DNA from: Euleptes europaea
Lineage: Eukaryota > Chordata > Lepidosauria > Squamata > Sphaerodactylidae
DNA length: 64,000 nucleotides
Assembly (NCBI RefSeq): GCF_029931775.1
Contig: NC_079321.1
Span: 13,908,501 to 13,972,500, forward strand
Direction: 5' to 3'
The position numbers and the translations under genes are program-made. The notes below the pieces were generated by a model. It was not told where the DNA came from, made no database searches, and saw only the letters and a list, made by a program, of their open reading frames with translations. This document shows, piece by piece, positions 12,001 through 21,200 of the stretch (positions within the stretch are counted from its first letter, which is position 1; the number at the start of each line of letters is the position of its first letter).

Positions 12001-12934
12001 CTCTGAAGATGCCTGCCACAGCTGTGGACGAAACGTCAGTGAAAAAGCCCCGTTTTCTTTTTAAATCAAAAAAAAAAAAAAAAGCTTTTTTAAGCCTTGC
12101 GGCAACCAGGGAAACTCTTTGGAGACACAGCACCGGCGCCTTGGCTATGTGGTCTCCGGTCACTGCAAGGCTCAGGAATGGGCTGTGAGTTGAAGATATA
12201 ACCATGCCTATGCCTTGCTTTCTAGATGGTGAGCATAAAACTTTGTTGGCAGAAGAACGGGATCGTCAAGCCAAGTCTCATCTTGGGGACCACCAGGCTG
12301 TTCGTTGCTCTCTATCATGCCCGTCGTACCTGTATAATTTGAAAATGATTTTCATGGAAGCTTAAGTTATTATTGTCTCAAATTAAATTATTTTAGCTGT
12401 TTCAAAAATGCTGCCAGACTATATTTTAAAAAGGCTTTTGAGTGAGTGTTACACCAAGGAGCAAGCTAGCTGTAACCTGGGGGAGGGGAATTCAGGTGTA
12501 CTTACTCACATGTTCTCTTCCCCCTCGTGCATGGCAGGAACTGAGGACGTCTTTGTTTTAGAGAAAGCTGAGTGCATGGCCCAGGCTAGCCTGATCTTGT
12601 CAGATGTCAGAAGCTAAGCAGGGTCAGCGCTGATTAGTACTTATATCGGAGATCACTGAAGAAGTCCAGGGTTGCTACACAGAAGCAAGCAATGGCCAAT
12701 CTGCCTTGAAAACCCTATGGGGTCACTGACTTGACAGCACTTCACACCACCAAGTACATAGGGGAGGAGGGCTAAACCCCTCCCCCTCCCCCTCTTTACT
12801 TCAGGCAACAGAGCGGAATTTCTCTCCCAACCTGGCTCCAGAGTTCAAACAGCCAGAGAGGGAGAAAGATGCTTCAGAGAAGAAAGCACCATGTTATCAA
12901 ATTGGGAGGGGGGAAGACACACAACAAGGTTTAG
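44..12934 (+). CDS. CDADC1: CDADC1, 3' half: cytidine/dCMP deaminase domain protein (5 exons)
   Basis: Join of 44-93, 7274-7443, 8419-8608, 10900-10964 and probably 12805-12934. The protein follows vertebrate CDADC1 closely: [15 protein letters not shown], then [60 protein letters not shown] and [14 protein letters not shown]. It carries the zinc-dependent deaminase signature, HAE at 7415-7423 and PCDEC at 8471-8485, which places the C-terminal catalytic domain here. The family deaminates cytosine nucleotides; CDADC1 itself has been described as a nucleotide deaminase able to enter the nucleus, which is literature knowledge and not visible here. The 5' half lies left of the window. Exon phases agree at every junction. 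The gene is convergent with CAB39L, as in human. The last exon is much less conserved than the rest. Confidence 0.95.
94..434 (+). other. CDADC1 intron, no repeat recognised
   Basis: The intron begins with a consensus GTAAGT donor. I saw no family-level repeat or coding signal before the DIRS terminal repeat at 435. Confidence 0.5.
435..560 (+). repeat. DIRS left inverted terminal repeat
   Basis: Matches, as reverse complement, the right end of the element (5727-5882). The shared core spans the CATTATGGGTG block to a TGATCAGTT block. It is about 30 bases shorter at its outer end than the right repeat, a usual asymmetry for DIRS elements. Confidence 0.9.
1095..1397 (+). repeat. 155-bp tandem repeat (about 2 copies) inside DIRS gag-like region
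   Basis: A block containing GAAGGAGGCTGGCGGCTCGC starts near 1116 and recurs near 1271, a period of 155 bases. Each unit also carries a GCGGCTCGCCTATT segment and a CAAGGACGGGAAGCA segment. Confidence 0.75.
1575..1712 (+). mobile_element. tRNA-Ala-like SINE inserted in the DIRS element
   Basis: Starts with a GGCTGTGGCTCAGTGGCAGAGC A-box segment, followed by a GGCATGCAGAGG segment and the family tail (TAGGTGATGTGGAAGACCTC). It is shorter than full-length copies such as 32605-32822. Confidence 0.75.
2286..2520 (+). repeat. Degenerate short repeats inside the DIRS gag-like region
   Basis: A GAGAGTGGTAT block occurs three times (near 2281, 2390 and 2448), each followed by a CTGATTC segment and a GATA(C/A)CATG segment. 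Confidence 0.6.
5392..5486 (+). repeat. DIRS internal complementary region
   Basis: The first half is the reverse complement of the outer left end (435 rightward). The second half is the reverse complement of the outer right end (up to about 5882), abutted near 5430. In DIRS1 this region is thought to template rejoining of the two termini during circle formation. Confidence 0.85.
5727..5882 (-). repeat. DIRS right inverted terminal repeat
   Basis: Reverse complement of the left terminal repeat, plus an outer extension of about 30 bases (containing GTGAAGGCTTCTTCTGC on the minus strand) that is also found, in complement, in the internal region. Confidence 0.9.
5885..6300 (+). mobile_element. 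LINE 3' fragment with cysteine/histidine motif
   Basis: One frame to 6205 reads [20 protein letters not shown] followed by VLLHC, the C-terminal C.C...H...C motif typical of the end of many LINE reverse-transcriptase ORFs. An AATAAAGG tail closes it near 6290. The same family recurs at 15310-15910 (-) and 60470-60880 (+). Clade not assigned. It directly abuts the DIRS right end. Confidence 0.65.
6301..6825 (+). other. CDADC1 intron, mostly unique
   Basis: Contains a C homopolymer at about 6429-6443. No coding or repeat family seen. Confidence 0.4.
6826..7093 (-). mobile_element. CORE-type tRNA SINE
   Basis: Read on the minus strand: tRNA-like head (GTGTAGTGGTTAAGAG A box, GGTTTGATTCC B box), a CORE-like segment (GACCTTGGGCTGGTCACAC) as in mammalian MIR, then a TATATAAAAACC-type 3' end. 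One of about 17 copies in the window. Confidence 0.85.
7274..7443 (+). CDS. CDADC1: CDADC1 exon with HAE catalytic motif
   Basis: Acceptor TTTTGCAG, donor GTATAG. Encodes [20 protein letters not shown] onward to [11 protein letters not shown] and ends in phase 2. The HAE at 7415-7423 supplies the zinc-ligand His and the proton-shuttle Glu of the deaminase fold. Confidence 0.96.
7838..8172 (-). mobile_element. CORE-type tRNA SINE
   Basis: Full-length copy on the minus strand, from the GAAGAAGAGTTGG 3' end to the ACCACTACACCACACTGGCT head. Confidence 0.88.
8419..8608 (+). CDS. CDADC1: CDADC1 exon with PCxxC zinc motif
   Basis: Acceptor CTGTAG, donor GTGAGT. Encodes [20 protein letters not shown], then [20 protein letters not shown] and [18 protein letters not shown]. 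The two zinc cysteines lie in PCDEC at 8471-8485. Ends in phase 0. Confidence 0.96.
8830..9425 (-). mobile_element. L1-like LINE 3' fragment
   Basis: The minus-strand frame at 9095-9382 resembles the C-terminus of L1 ORF2 ([17 protein letters not shown], then ATTAARIV). It is followed by an AT-rich 3' region. Left limit approximate. Confidence 0.65.
9426..10087 (+). other. CDADC1 intron, no clear feature
   Basis: Only short open frames without recognisable similarity. Confidence 0.4.
10088..10745 (-). mobile_element. CR1 LINE 3' end
   Basis: The minus strand encodes the CR1 reverse-transcriptase tail ([20 protein letters not shown], then [17 protein letters not shown]) and ends in the CR1-typical GATTCTATGAATT terminus at about 10090. 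Confidence 0.93.
10900..10964 (+). CDS. CDADC1: CDADC1 exon
   Basis: Acceptor CCCCCCACAG, donor GTATTA. Encodes [20 protein letters not shown] followed by S and a split Arg codon. Human has WQLNPSGAYGLEQNEPE here. Ends in phase 2. Confidence 0.9.
11189..11530 (-). mobile_element. CORE-type tRNA SINE split by a MITE
   Basis: The SINE 3' end (GAAGAAGAGTTGGTTTTTAT on the + strand) stops at about 11220 and resumes at 11436 with TTTCTCTACCACTTAAGG. The remainder is truncated after GAGAGTGTGAC. Confidence 0.85.
11221..11435. mobile_element. 215-bp MITE with 26-bp perfect terminal inverted repeats
   Basis: The ends 11221-11246 and 11410-11435 are exact reverse complements, starting GGCTGTTACCGCACTAGG. 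A direct repeat of about 35 bases (GATGTATTAAGAGTTTGAAA core) occurs at 11249 and 11370. It interrupts a CORE SINE. The target-site duplication is unclear (flanks TAT and TTT), so the superfamily is not assigned. Confidence 0.88.
11915..12050 (+). repeat. Interspersed repeat, possibly Penelope-like terminal region
   Basis: The TCGAAGGCTTTCACGG ... GAAGATGCCTGCCACAG ... GACGAAACGTCAG arrangement is familiar from repeated elements in reptile genomes. I recall such sequences near Penelope-like elements, but this is weak. Confidence 0.35.
12570..12755 (+). mobile_element. 5S-rRNA-derived SINE
   Basis: The head CCTGATCTTGTCAGATGTCA then GAAGCTAAGCAGGGTCAG then GATTAGTACTT follows 5S rRNA (internal control region). 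The tail ends TTGACAGCACTTCACACC. A diverged copy. Confidence 0.85.
12805..12934 (+). CDS. CDADC1: Probable CDADC1 terminal coding exon
   Basis: A long pyrimidine tract (12771-12800) and TTCAG precede 12805. The phase matches the previous donor (AG+G). The frame runs 43 codons to TAG at 12932. The product ([16 protein letters not shown]..., basic C-terminus) only loosely resembles human ENGVLRPVPQKEEQHSSKK. An alternative acceptor at 12225 would give a stop within two codons. An AATAAA follows 53 bases after the stop. Confidence 0.5.
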
Positions 12935-12986
12935 CTCCTCTCAGCCCCCCATGATGTTTTTTATTATCCCCTCTGACCTAGGAAAA

Positions 12987-12992
12987 AATAAA
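12987..12992 (+). terminator. Candidate CDADC1 polyadenylation signal
   Basis: AATAAA 53 bases after the proposed stop codon, on the + strand. Confidence 0.5.
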
Positions 12993-13108
12993 ACCCGAGA
13001 GCTCGCCAATCCTCCAGTAGAAAACCCTTTCACTTGAATGAGGGCAGCCAGTAACAATCCCTATTTTACAGTGGCCCTGCCCACTTTTCTAAAAAGCTTG
13101 GCAGACAA

Positions 13109-13416
13109 TAAGGGAGCCAATGTGGCATAATGGTTAAGAGTGGTGGTTTGGAGCGGTGGAGTCTGATCTGGAGAACCGGGTTTGATTCCCCACTCCTCCA
13201 CATGAGCGGCGGAGGCTAATCTGGTGAACTGGATTTGTTTCCCCACTCCTACACACGAAGCCAGCTGGATGACCTGGGGCTAGTCACAATCTCTCAGCCC
13301 CATCTACCTCACAGGGTGTCTGTTGTGGGGAGGGGAAGGGAAGGTGATGTAAGCCGGTTTGATTCTTCCTTAAGTGGTAGAGAAAGCCGGCGTATAAAAA
13401 CCAACTCTTCTTCTAC
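13109..13416 (+). mobile_element. CORE-type tRNA SINE
   Basis: Full length: GCCAATGTGGCATAATGGTT head to ACCAACTCTTCTTCT end. Lies in the gap between the CDADC1 and CAB39L 3' ends. Confidence 0.9.
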
Positions 13417-13736
13417 TGCCAGGTGCCCATGGGCACCAAACTGGGGGACACTGGTATAGACTATAGTTGTCAACTCTTACGTAAACCGTTCCTACATGAT
13501 CCATTTGCAAATGTATACAAGTTGAAGGACTGAAATCAGTTAATGTAGGGCACAGTCTTGATATCTTAAGGATTTTACTGATTATTCACAGTCTAATTCA
13601 AAAGACCTGTGTGTCAGGAAAGCCTAAATTATTACTCTCCCAGCACCCCAGGAAAGCTTCCAATATCAAAAGTTTGCAGCAATATTGCTTTTTAAAAAGA
13701 AAAAAAAAGCAGGCACTTCCAGAAACAATCTTTTTT

Positions 13737-13742
13737 TTTATT
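13737..13742 (-). terminator. Candidate CAB39L polyadenylation signal
   Basis: TTTATT on the + strand (AATAAA on the minus strand) about 1.14 kb downstream of the CAB39L stop codon. Confidence 0.45.
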
Positions 13743-14878
13743 AATCACAAACATTACAGTGCAATTATTATTTTTCTAAATCTTTCAGCCTTTACAAAGC
13801 TGGATTCACATTCTTAATGTTCAGATTATACACTCAAAAGGGTTAATATTTTCCCATATAAAGTCTAAATAAGAAACAGGCTCCAAAAGGGTTGCTGTCT
13901 TGTGGGGGAAGGTGGCCATCTCTATTTGGCCAGGTGAGTATAGCATCCTCAGACACATTGGGGGGGGTGGGGCTTTCCTAAAAACAAAGTGCTCATTTGG
14001 GAGACCCTTTTTACAAAGCCTGTTTCTGCTCTGGTCTCATGTTGCCTGCCATAACATAGTTAACTGCTGCTCATCCCTTGCTCAAGTGCTATTTCTCACA
14101 TGTAAGACGAGCAATTTGTATCCATCAACCATAATGTTCAATATGAAAACACACACAACCTCAGCGAGAAACTCTGTACAACAGTTGGGTCTGTTTCGGA
14201 TTCACTGAAGGGGGCTATCTTGTCCCCATGGAAAGGAAGGACACAGAACTAACTGTGATCCAGGTAAGACCCTGTTTAAAAATCCAACTGATCTACATCC
14301 TAAGAGGAGCTTTCCTTGATTCTGTGCATCTGCCCTCCTCTCAGAAGTGTGTTGAGCCACAAAAACGTGGATTGGAATGGTGAGGATAGGAGCCTCAGCT
14401 GTGTGTGGGAGGGAGACAGAAGAGAGAAATGGTTTACACCAACTAGGAAAGAATGCAAAATAAAACAGCCTTATTTTCTTGGCTTCAAACTGCACTTCCG
14501 CATGGGAGGCGGAGCGCACAGGATTAGGCCAACGCCATACTTACAAGTGCAAAAGACAAGTTATGCGAAGTAGGAACGTTAAGGTTGCCCAGATCGGCCA
14601 CCTGATCTTGTTTAAAGTAGTAGCAAAACCGCCTCTTCAGCAGTGGGAGAAGAGGGATAGCGTCCGACTGACATAAATAATCATAGGCGTGATTAAAATA
14701 TATAATTTTGGGGCTGCACAGCGGTTGTAAAACGGCTACCACTCTAGATACTGCCTCAAGCAAAGAAAAAAGTGGCACTTGGCAGCCCACCGTGGGTTTG
14801 CACCCCCCACCCCACCACAAACAACACAGACAGGACGAGATCAAGGCTTCCGACGAGAAGACCAGAAAAGAAGCCCCT
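13737..14878 (-). other. CAB39L: Inferred CAB39L 3' UTR
   Basis: No repeat family seen in this stretch, unlike its surroundings, and it lies between the stop codon and a plausible poly(A) signal. The extent is inferred. Confidence 0.45.
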
Positions 14879-15058
14879 TCAGGGAGCCGGCTTCTTCAAA
14901 TCTCGGATTTGTTTGATCAAGTAGTTCTTCTCGTCTGTGAACTGCTCGTCGTCGGCCCTCTCGGTCTGGAAGTTGCTCAGGAAATCAATGAGCTTGGGCT
15001 GGTTCTTCAACAGGATGTCCACAATGGCTGGGGACTTGTTTGGGGTTGCCACGAAGAC
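14879..15058 (-). CDS. CAB39L: CAB39L coding exon 8 (last)
   Basis: Minus-strand acceptor CTCTTAG, then [40 protein letters not shown] and [19 protein letters not shown] with stop TGA at 14881-14879. 60 codons. Confidence 0.97.
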   Translation of the reverse strand, partial: VFVATPNKSPAIVDILLKNQPKLIDFLSNFQTERADDEQFTDEKNYLIKQIRDLKKPAP

Positions 15059-18000
15059 CTAAGAGAGAGACGGAGAAGGGTGAGCCTCCATGCTTATGCC
15101 GTGTTGCTCTGGGTGCTTTTAACTGGACCAGAAGAATCCCAGCTTTAATTGCCTCAGGAACAAAAGAGTTAGTAGCCCTCATGGTTGTACCTTTGAAGCT
15201 TGAGCACGCGGTAGTGCAAAGTAACGGGAATCCCAGTTGACAGTCTCTTAACAGCTCACGATTTCAAAGCTCTGAGTTACAAAACTGTAAACTATGGTGG
15301 GGTTCTTTTTGCTCACAGAAAAGAATAATATAATTTGTTTATTATGGTCCTTTGACCAAACATAAAATATTTACAGGAACATTGCCCTACCCAGAGCGGC
15401 AGTATAAAACAATACATTTTAATTAAAACACTATACAAAATGTTACCCTTGTTAAAACAACTGGTCAATAGTACAACTTAAGCAATCACTCCACTCTACA
15501 ACTTTTCATTCCTATTTACATTTAGGTTTCCTATGATTAACTACTATTCTACAAAACTTGGCCACTAACTTTGTTACCTGAGAAAATTCATCCTTAAGAA
15601 GGATGTCAACTCTAGCAGCTTCAGGATAACCAGGACTCTTTCTTAAAAGAGGGCCAAGAATCTTCTCCCTGTCCTCCTTATAGTAGCTACACCTAAGGAG
15701 GACATGTTCCAATGTTTCTGGTTCCCCACCATTGCAGGGAGAGGCTCACAGAAAATATTCTTGTCAAAACGACAAACACTGAGGTAGGGGCAATGAAGGT
15801 CTACAAGTTGTGGCCTGGAAGTGACTGCATTTCTATTCATGAGCCGCAAACTGTGTAAATTCTGATGGAAGCGGCTGCGGCCTTCCGGGTCAAAGGCTCT
15901 CTTCATAGGTAAGAGAGCTGCTTGCTACATGGCAACAGACGAGTACTGGCGCATCCTGTATATCCTCTAGTGTCATTTTTATTGATTTATTATTGCAATT
16001 TCTGACTCACCCTCCCCAGCCAAAGCCAGGCTCAGGGCGAGTAATATTAAAATCAACATACCAATCATAATTCTAAAAATTTTAAAACTATAATTCTCCA
16101 TTTAACACACAATCTAAAATATCAGATGGCGCTTAAATACAATAATCGCCGAGAGGGCAGATTTAGACCAGCCCCCTCTAATTCACACAAACAACAGAAT
16201 GGGTTTTGGAGGCCAAGACTGATGACATCCGCGGCTGTCCTCAATTGTAGGCCTGGTGGAAAAGCTCTGTCTTTCAAGCCCCGCAGGGCCCTGATGCCAC
16301 TGGGAAGACCATTATTCAGGCCGGAGCCAAAAAAGCCCTGGCTCTTGTTGAGGACAGCCACACATTCTATCTAAAGCAAATAATGAATTTTTTTTTAATC
16401 CATCCACTCAATAGCCAACAGAAGCAGAAATATGTAGAGCGCCCACTCCTCCCCCACAAACCTCCTCATAGTGGTTTCACACCTAAGCACTAAACACTGT
16501 TCGGTTTGGGCTAGCGAGATCCACTTCCCTCAAGGCTGCTAGAAGTGTGGCCAACCGGTCCCCTCAAGCCACGGCACTCTCAGAAATGTTAAGGAGAGGC
16601 AGGGAACTCTACTGCAGATTACCAAGCCAACTGTGTCGATCCTTGAACTATTTTCTGCTCCTTTACATGCGTCAAGTACAAGCCCAATTATGGCTGATGC
16701 ATTTCCCCTTAAATTGCTTTTAGGTGTTGATAAATGGCATGAGCACGACCTGAGTTACATTAAGCTAGCATTGTCTTTGGAACATGAAGCGCATGAGGAA
16801 CACAAAAGGTTACACGAGAATGCAGTGAAGGAATGTGCACCTAACTTCCACCTAGATTCGATCGGCCTTTTAGCAAGTCTGCTTTCTGTCTCCCTGCCTC
16901 CTCCTCCTCCTCCCTTCTCTCTGCCTTGTTATGCCTCATTCCTCCCTGGAAATAGGCAGGGGATGGAAATCTACCAGAGTAAAGGCCTTCCAATTTAGTC
17001 TGTTTAATGATCTCACAAGAACATCTGTTGAAGGCAACACAGCAAAACAGCATCACATGGATATAAACAAATTCACTCCACATGATTCTTACGGAAGAAG
17101 AGTGCAGAAGGCCAGGCTGGGAGAAATATGCTGCTTTTACCTAGGACTGTATACTTGAATCCGGTATACCTTCTGGTTGGATCAACACAACACAAAGCAA
17201 CCTTGTCTATTTACCTCCATAGGGAGAATTATATTCCCATCCCTTATGAAACTCACACAGTAGAATTTACTGAAGGTTCTGCCTCTGTTTCCAGTGAGAT
17301 TTCTGCAGAGGCTCAACCGAGCACTGCACAGTAGTGTCTGACAACTAAACAAATTGGTATACTATTTAATAGGTATAAAAAAGGATGCCCTGGGACCAAG
17401 CAACTTCACACAGAATAAAAATTAAGAACCATTCGGAAAAGCACTTTCACTAGATCACTAACAGCCATCATGAATTCTGCACTGCCCATTTTAGGTGGTA
17501 ATTTACCCTGCAACTTTCCAGTGCAACAGCTCTCCTTTAGAATATAACGAAGTTATAAAAAAGCAGGTCAGTGAGCACGTATGGAGTGCCTGCCGCTGAG
17601 TAAACATAGCCAAATCCATACACATCTGGGAATCGAGGATTTCGGATCAGAGGGTGTGAATTCTTTGCAAGCCTCAGTCTTGCTACTCCTTGTTTTCCAT
17701 AAATGCTGGGTTTGGTATGCAGATGCAGGTCCTAAGGTCATTCCTGACTGATGACAGATCTCAATGGGCCAGAGGTCTGAAGATTCAGGTGAACAGAAGT
17801 TTAAAAATAGCTAGAGGCACTGCAGGCCAATACAAGCCTCCTGAATTCTGCCCAGAAGGATTCGTGAAGAGGTAGAGCAGTGCTGCAGCATGCTTCATCA
17901 GAACACCCCTTGGAAATGGACATGCCTCATCAAGCGGAGAACTCATAGCTAGGGGTGTGCACCAATTTTTTTCTAGTATTTTTTTGGGTTCGGGTTTATT

Positions 18001-18243
18001 AAACCAGAAAATTTTCCCCCTAAAGCCAGAAAACCTGGATTTTTCAGGTTAATAAACCCAAACCAAAAAAATGCCAAAAAATTCAGCAGATAGGGAAGAG
18101 GTCCTTTCATTGGAGGCCTGAGAAGAACATGTCTCCTCTGCAAAGAGCAAAGCAGCAAGATTCATTTGTTCTAAGCTTGGAAATACCCTATTGTTACAGG
18201 TTCCCTTCACCAGCAGTTAACGTCTCCTCTTCATAATACTAAA

Positions 18244-18286
<43 letters not shown>

Positions 18287-21200
18287 GTGCCGTCAAGTCG
18301 CAGCCGACTTATGGCGACCCCTTATGGGGTTTTCAAGGCAAGAGACTAACAGAGGTGGTTTGCCAGTGCCTTCCTCTGCACAGCAACCCTGGACTTCCTT
18401 GGTGGTCTCCCATCCAAATACTAACCAGGGCTGACCCTGCTTAGCTTCTGAGATCTGACGAGATCAGGCTAGCCTGGGCCATCCAGGTCAGGGCATTTAG
18501 GGTACCCAAAATTTAGGATAGACAAAAGCGAAGTACTTCTCCACACTTAAGAAAATCACTGTCGTGGGATGCGATAGCTGCTTACTCAGATGGCTTTAAA
18601 AGGAGATTAGACACAGTCATGGTGTACAGGAGCACTAAATATAAGTCCAGGAGCCCGTAGAGGCCAACCAGGTTTTCACGGTATAAGCTTCCCAGTGGCG
18701 CAGAGTGGTAAGCTGCAGTACTGCAGTCCAAGCTCTGCTCACGACCTGAGTTCAATCCCAAAGGAAGTTGGTTTCAGGTAGCCGGCTCAAGGTTGACTCA
18801 GCCTTCCATCCTTCCAAGGTCGGTAAAATGAGTACCCAGCTTGCTGGGGGTAAAGGGGAGATGACTGGGGAAGGCACTGGCAAACCATCCCGTAAACATA
18901 GTCTGCCTAGGAAACGTCAGGATGTGACGTCACCCCATGGGTCAGGAATGACCCGGTGCTTGCACAGGGGACATTTTATTTCATTTACCTTTTAAGCTTC
19001 CCAGAGCCAAATCTCCCTTTGTCCCTCTGGTATCTGAAGGAAGGAGCTTTAACTCTCAAAAGGCTTGAAAATCTTGTTGGGTCTCTAAGGTGCTTCAGGA
19101 CCAGAATGGGTTAAAATTAAATCAAAAGAGTTTCCATCTAGACATTAGGAAGAATTTTCTAAGTTAGAGCGGTTCCTCAGTGGAACAGACTTCCTCGGGA
19201 GGTGGTGAGCTCTCCTTCCCTGGAGGATTTAAGGAAGAGGTTAGACGGCCATCTGTCAGCAATGATGATTCTATGACCGTAGGCAGTTCATGAGAGGGGG
19301 GGCATCTTGGCCATCTTCTGGGCATGGAGTAGGGGTCACTGGGGGTGTGTGGGGCGGAAGTAGTTGTGAAATTCCTGCATTATGCAGGGGGTTGGCCTAG
19401 ATGACCCTGGTGGTCCCTTCCAACTCTATGATTCTATAACTCAAATCTAGTTCTGCTTGCAGATCAGCACCCTCTGAAACTGTCCTTGTGGCGTATAGGC
19501 CCATTAATGCCTACTATCGGCCATGATGGCCCAGTGGAGCCTCCATGTGCAGAGGCAGCATGATTCTGAACACCAATTTCGGGGATGGGCCCCACAAAGC
19601 CCCTCAAACCAACCCTGCCAAAGCATGGCTGGAGAACAGCCACCCTCAAACCAAAAGAAGTCGCACCGCTTGCTTCACCCTCGGGGCGTTGACCTCTGGC
19701 TTTACCTTGAAGACGTGGAACGCCTCGAACTGGATGTTGGGGCTTTTGTCGCGCAGCATGTTCATCATCAGCTTCAGGTTCTCTGGTTTGCTGACATACT
19801 TGGTCATGATGGCGAAGTTATGTCGATCCAGAATCAACTCGCCCAGCAGCTACGGAAAAACATGGGCAGGAACCAGCTCTCTGTGAATTACTCAGAAGCC
19901 AGTGGGCAAGTCAGCATCGCTGTGCTCATTCCAACATCTTGCTCCCGAACCCTGTTCCAGCCTTTGGAAGCCTCACAACGCGGGTAGCAAAGTCAATAGG
20001 CAAGGACCCTAGCACTTGCTCATCGGTTTTAGCCTTGGTTTATTTTTATTTCATTCATTTCCTTCCATTTATACCCTGCCTTTCTCCCCAGTGGGGACCC
20101 AAAGTGCCTTACATCGTTCTCCTCTCCTCTGTTTTATCCTCACAACAGCCCCATGAGGGAGGTTGGGCTGTGAATGGGTGACTGGCCCAAGGTCACCCAA
20201 CAAGCATCCATGGCAGAGTGGGGATTCAAACCTGCATTTCCCAGATCCTATTCCAACACTCTAACCACTACACCATGCTGAGCTCCCTTGAGTCATAAGG
20301 CAAAGATGCTCTGGTATACCCCCAGCTTAAGCAACCGCCCGATGCCTGTGGTTTCAGCCCTCCTTGAAACAGCTGTGGGGGGTCGAGTTGAAATTCATAC
20401 TCCGGTAAGTAAAAAGGGGCCCTGAACTCATGTACCAAACACTTAAGAGGAGAACTGTACTGCAAACAAGGAGACAGACAGAATGCTAGTCTCACAGCTA
20501 AATCAGATGCTGCATTTTATGATATTTGTGAAGCATCTGATGCTGATTCTATGACCTTAGGCAGTTCATGAGAGGGAGGGCATCTTGGCCATCTTCTGGG
20601 CATGGAGTAGGAGGTCACTGGGGGTGTGGGGGGGAAGTAGTTGTGAATTTCCTGCATTGTGCAGGGGGTTGGACTAGATGACCCTGGTGGTCCCTTCCAA
20701 CTCTATGATTCTATTTTCCACGGCCAAACAAAGTTAAAAGGCCTTTTCAGCAAGACTTTTCCAGGCTAACCTTTCATCTGGAAGAAATGAGGAATTTTTG
20801 AACCCTCCCTTCTGCATGGATTTTATATGGACGAAATTCTTCAAAGCTGATCACGTACATGGACAGTAGCAACTGTAAGCCTGGTTTTCATGAGCCTCAC
20901 AATAAAGCGGGAGACCAACCAACACTTGTCCACCTTTTTAATATCTGAAGTGCCGAGGACAAGCAGAAACGACAACAAAAGGTTTAATCTTACCTTTAGA
21001 GATTGCCTCTTCGTTACATAATTCTCAGAATGGAGCAGTTTTTCATAATCCTCAAAGAACTAAAGAGAAAAAGGAGGAAAAAAATATTATTTCCCAGACA
21101 ACTGGCTTCCTTTCTCCTTGGCCAGGAGAGGATGGGAGAGAGACGCTCTAGTTACAGAGGCCCAGCAGTGCCATGCATCCTGAAAGTGCCACAATAAACT

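Noticed and set aside
12000-12048. Hammerhead-ribozyme-like string CTGAAGA ... GACGAAAC
   Set aside because: The intervening bases do not form the helix expected next to the conserved core; two of the first pairs mismatch. Resemblance only.
12225-12360. Alternative last CDADC1 exon after TTTCTAG at 12224
   Set aside because: In the required phase it reaches a stop after one further codon; the other frame is longer but does not fit the donor phase.
18246-18281. Independent (TG)n microsatellite
   Set aside because: It is the (CA)n tail of the adjoining minus-strand 5S SINE.
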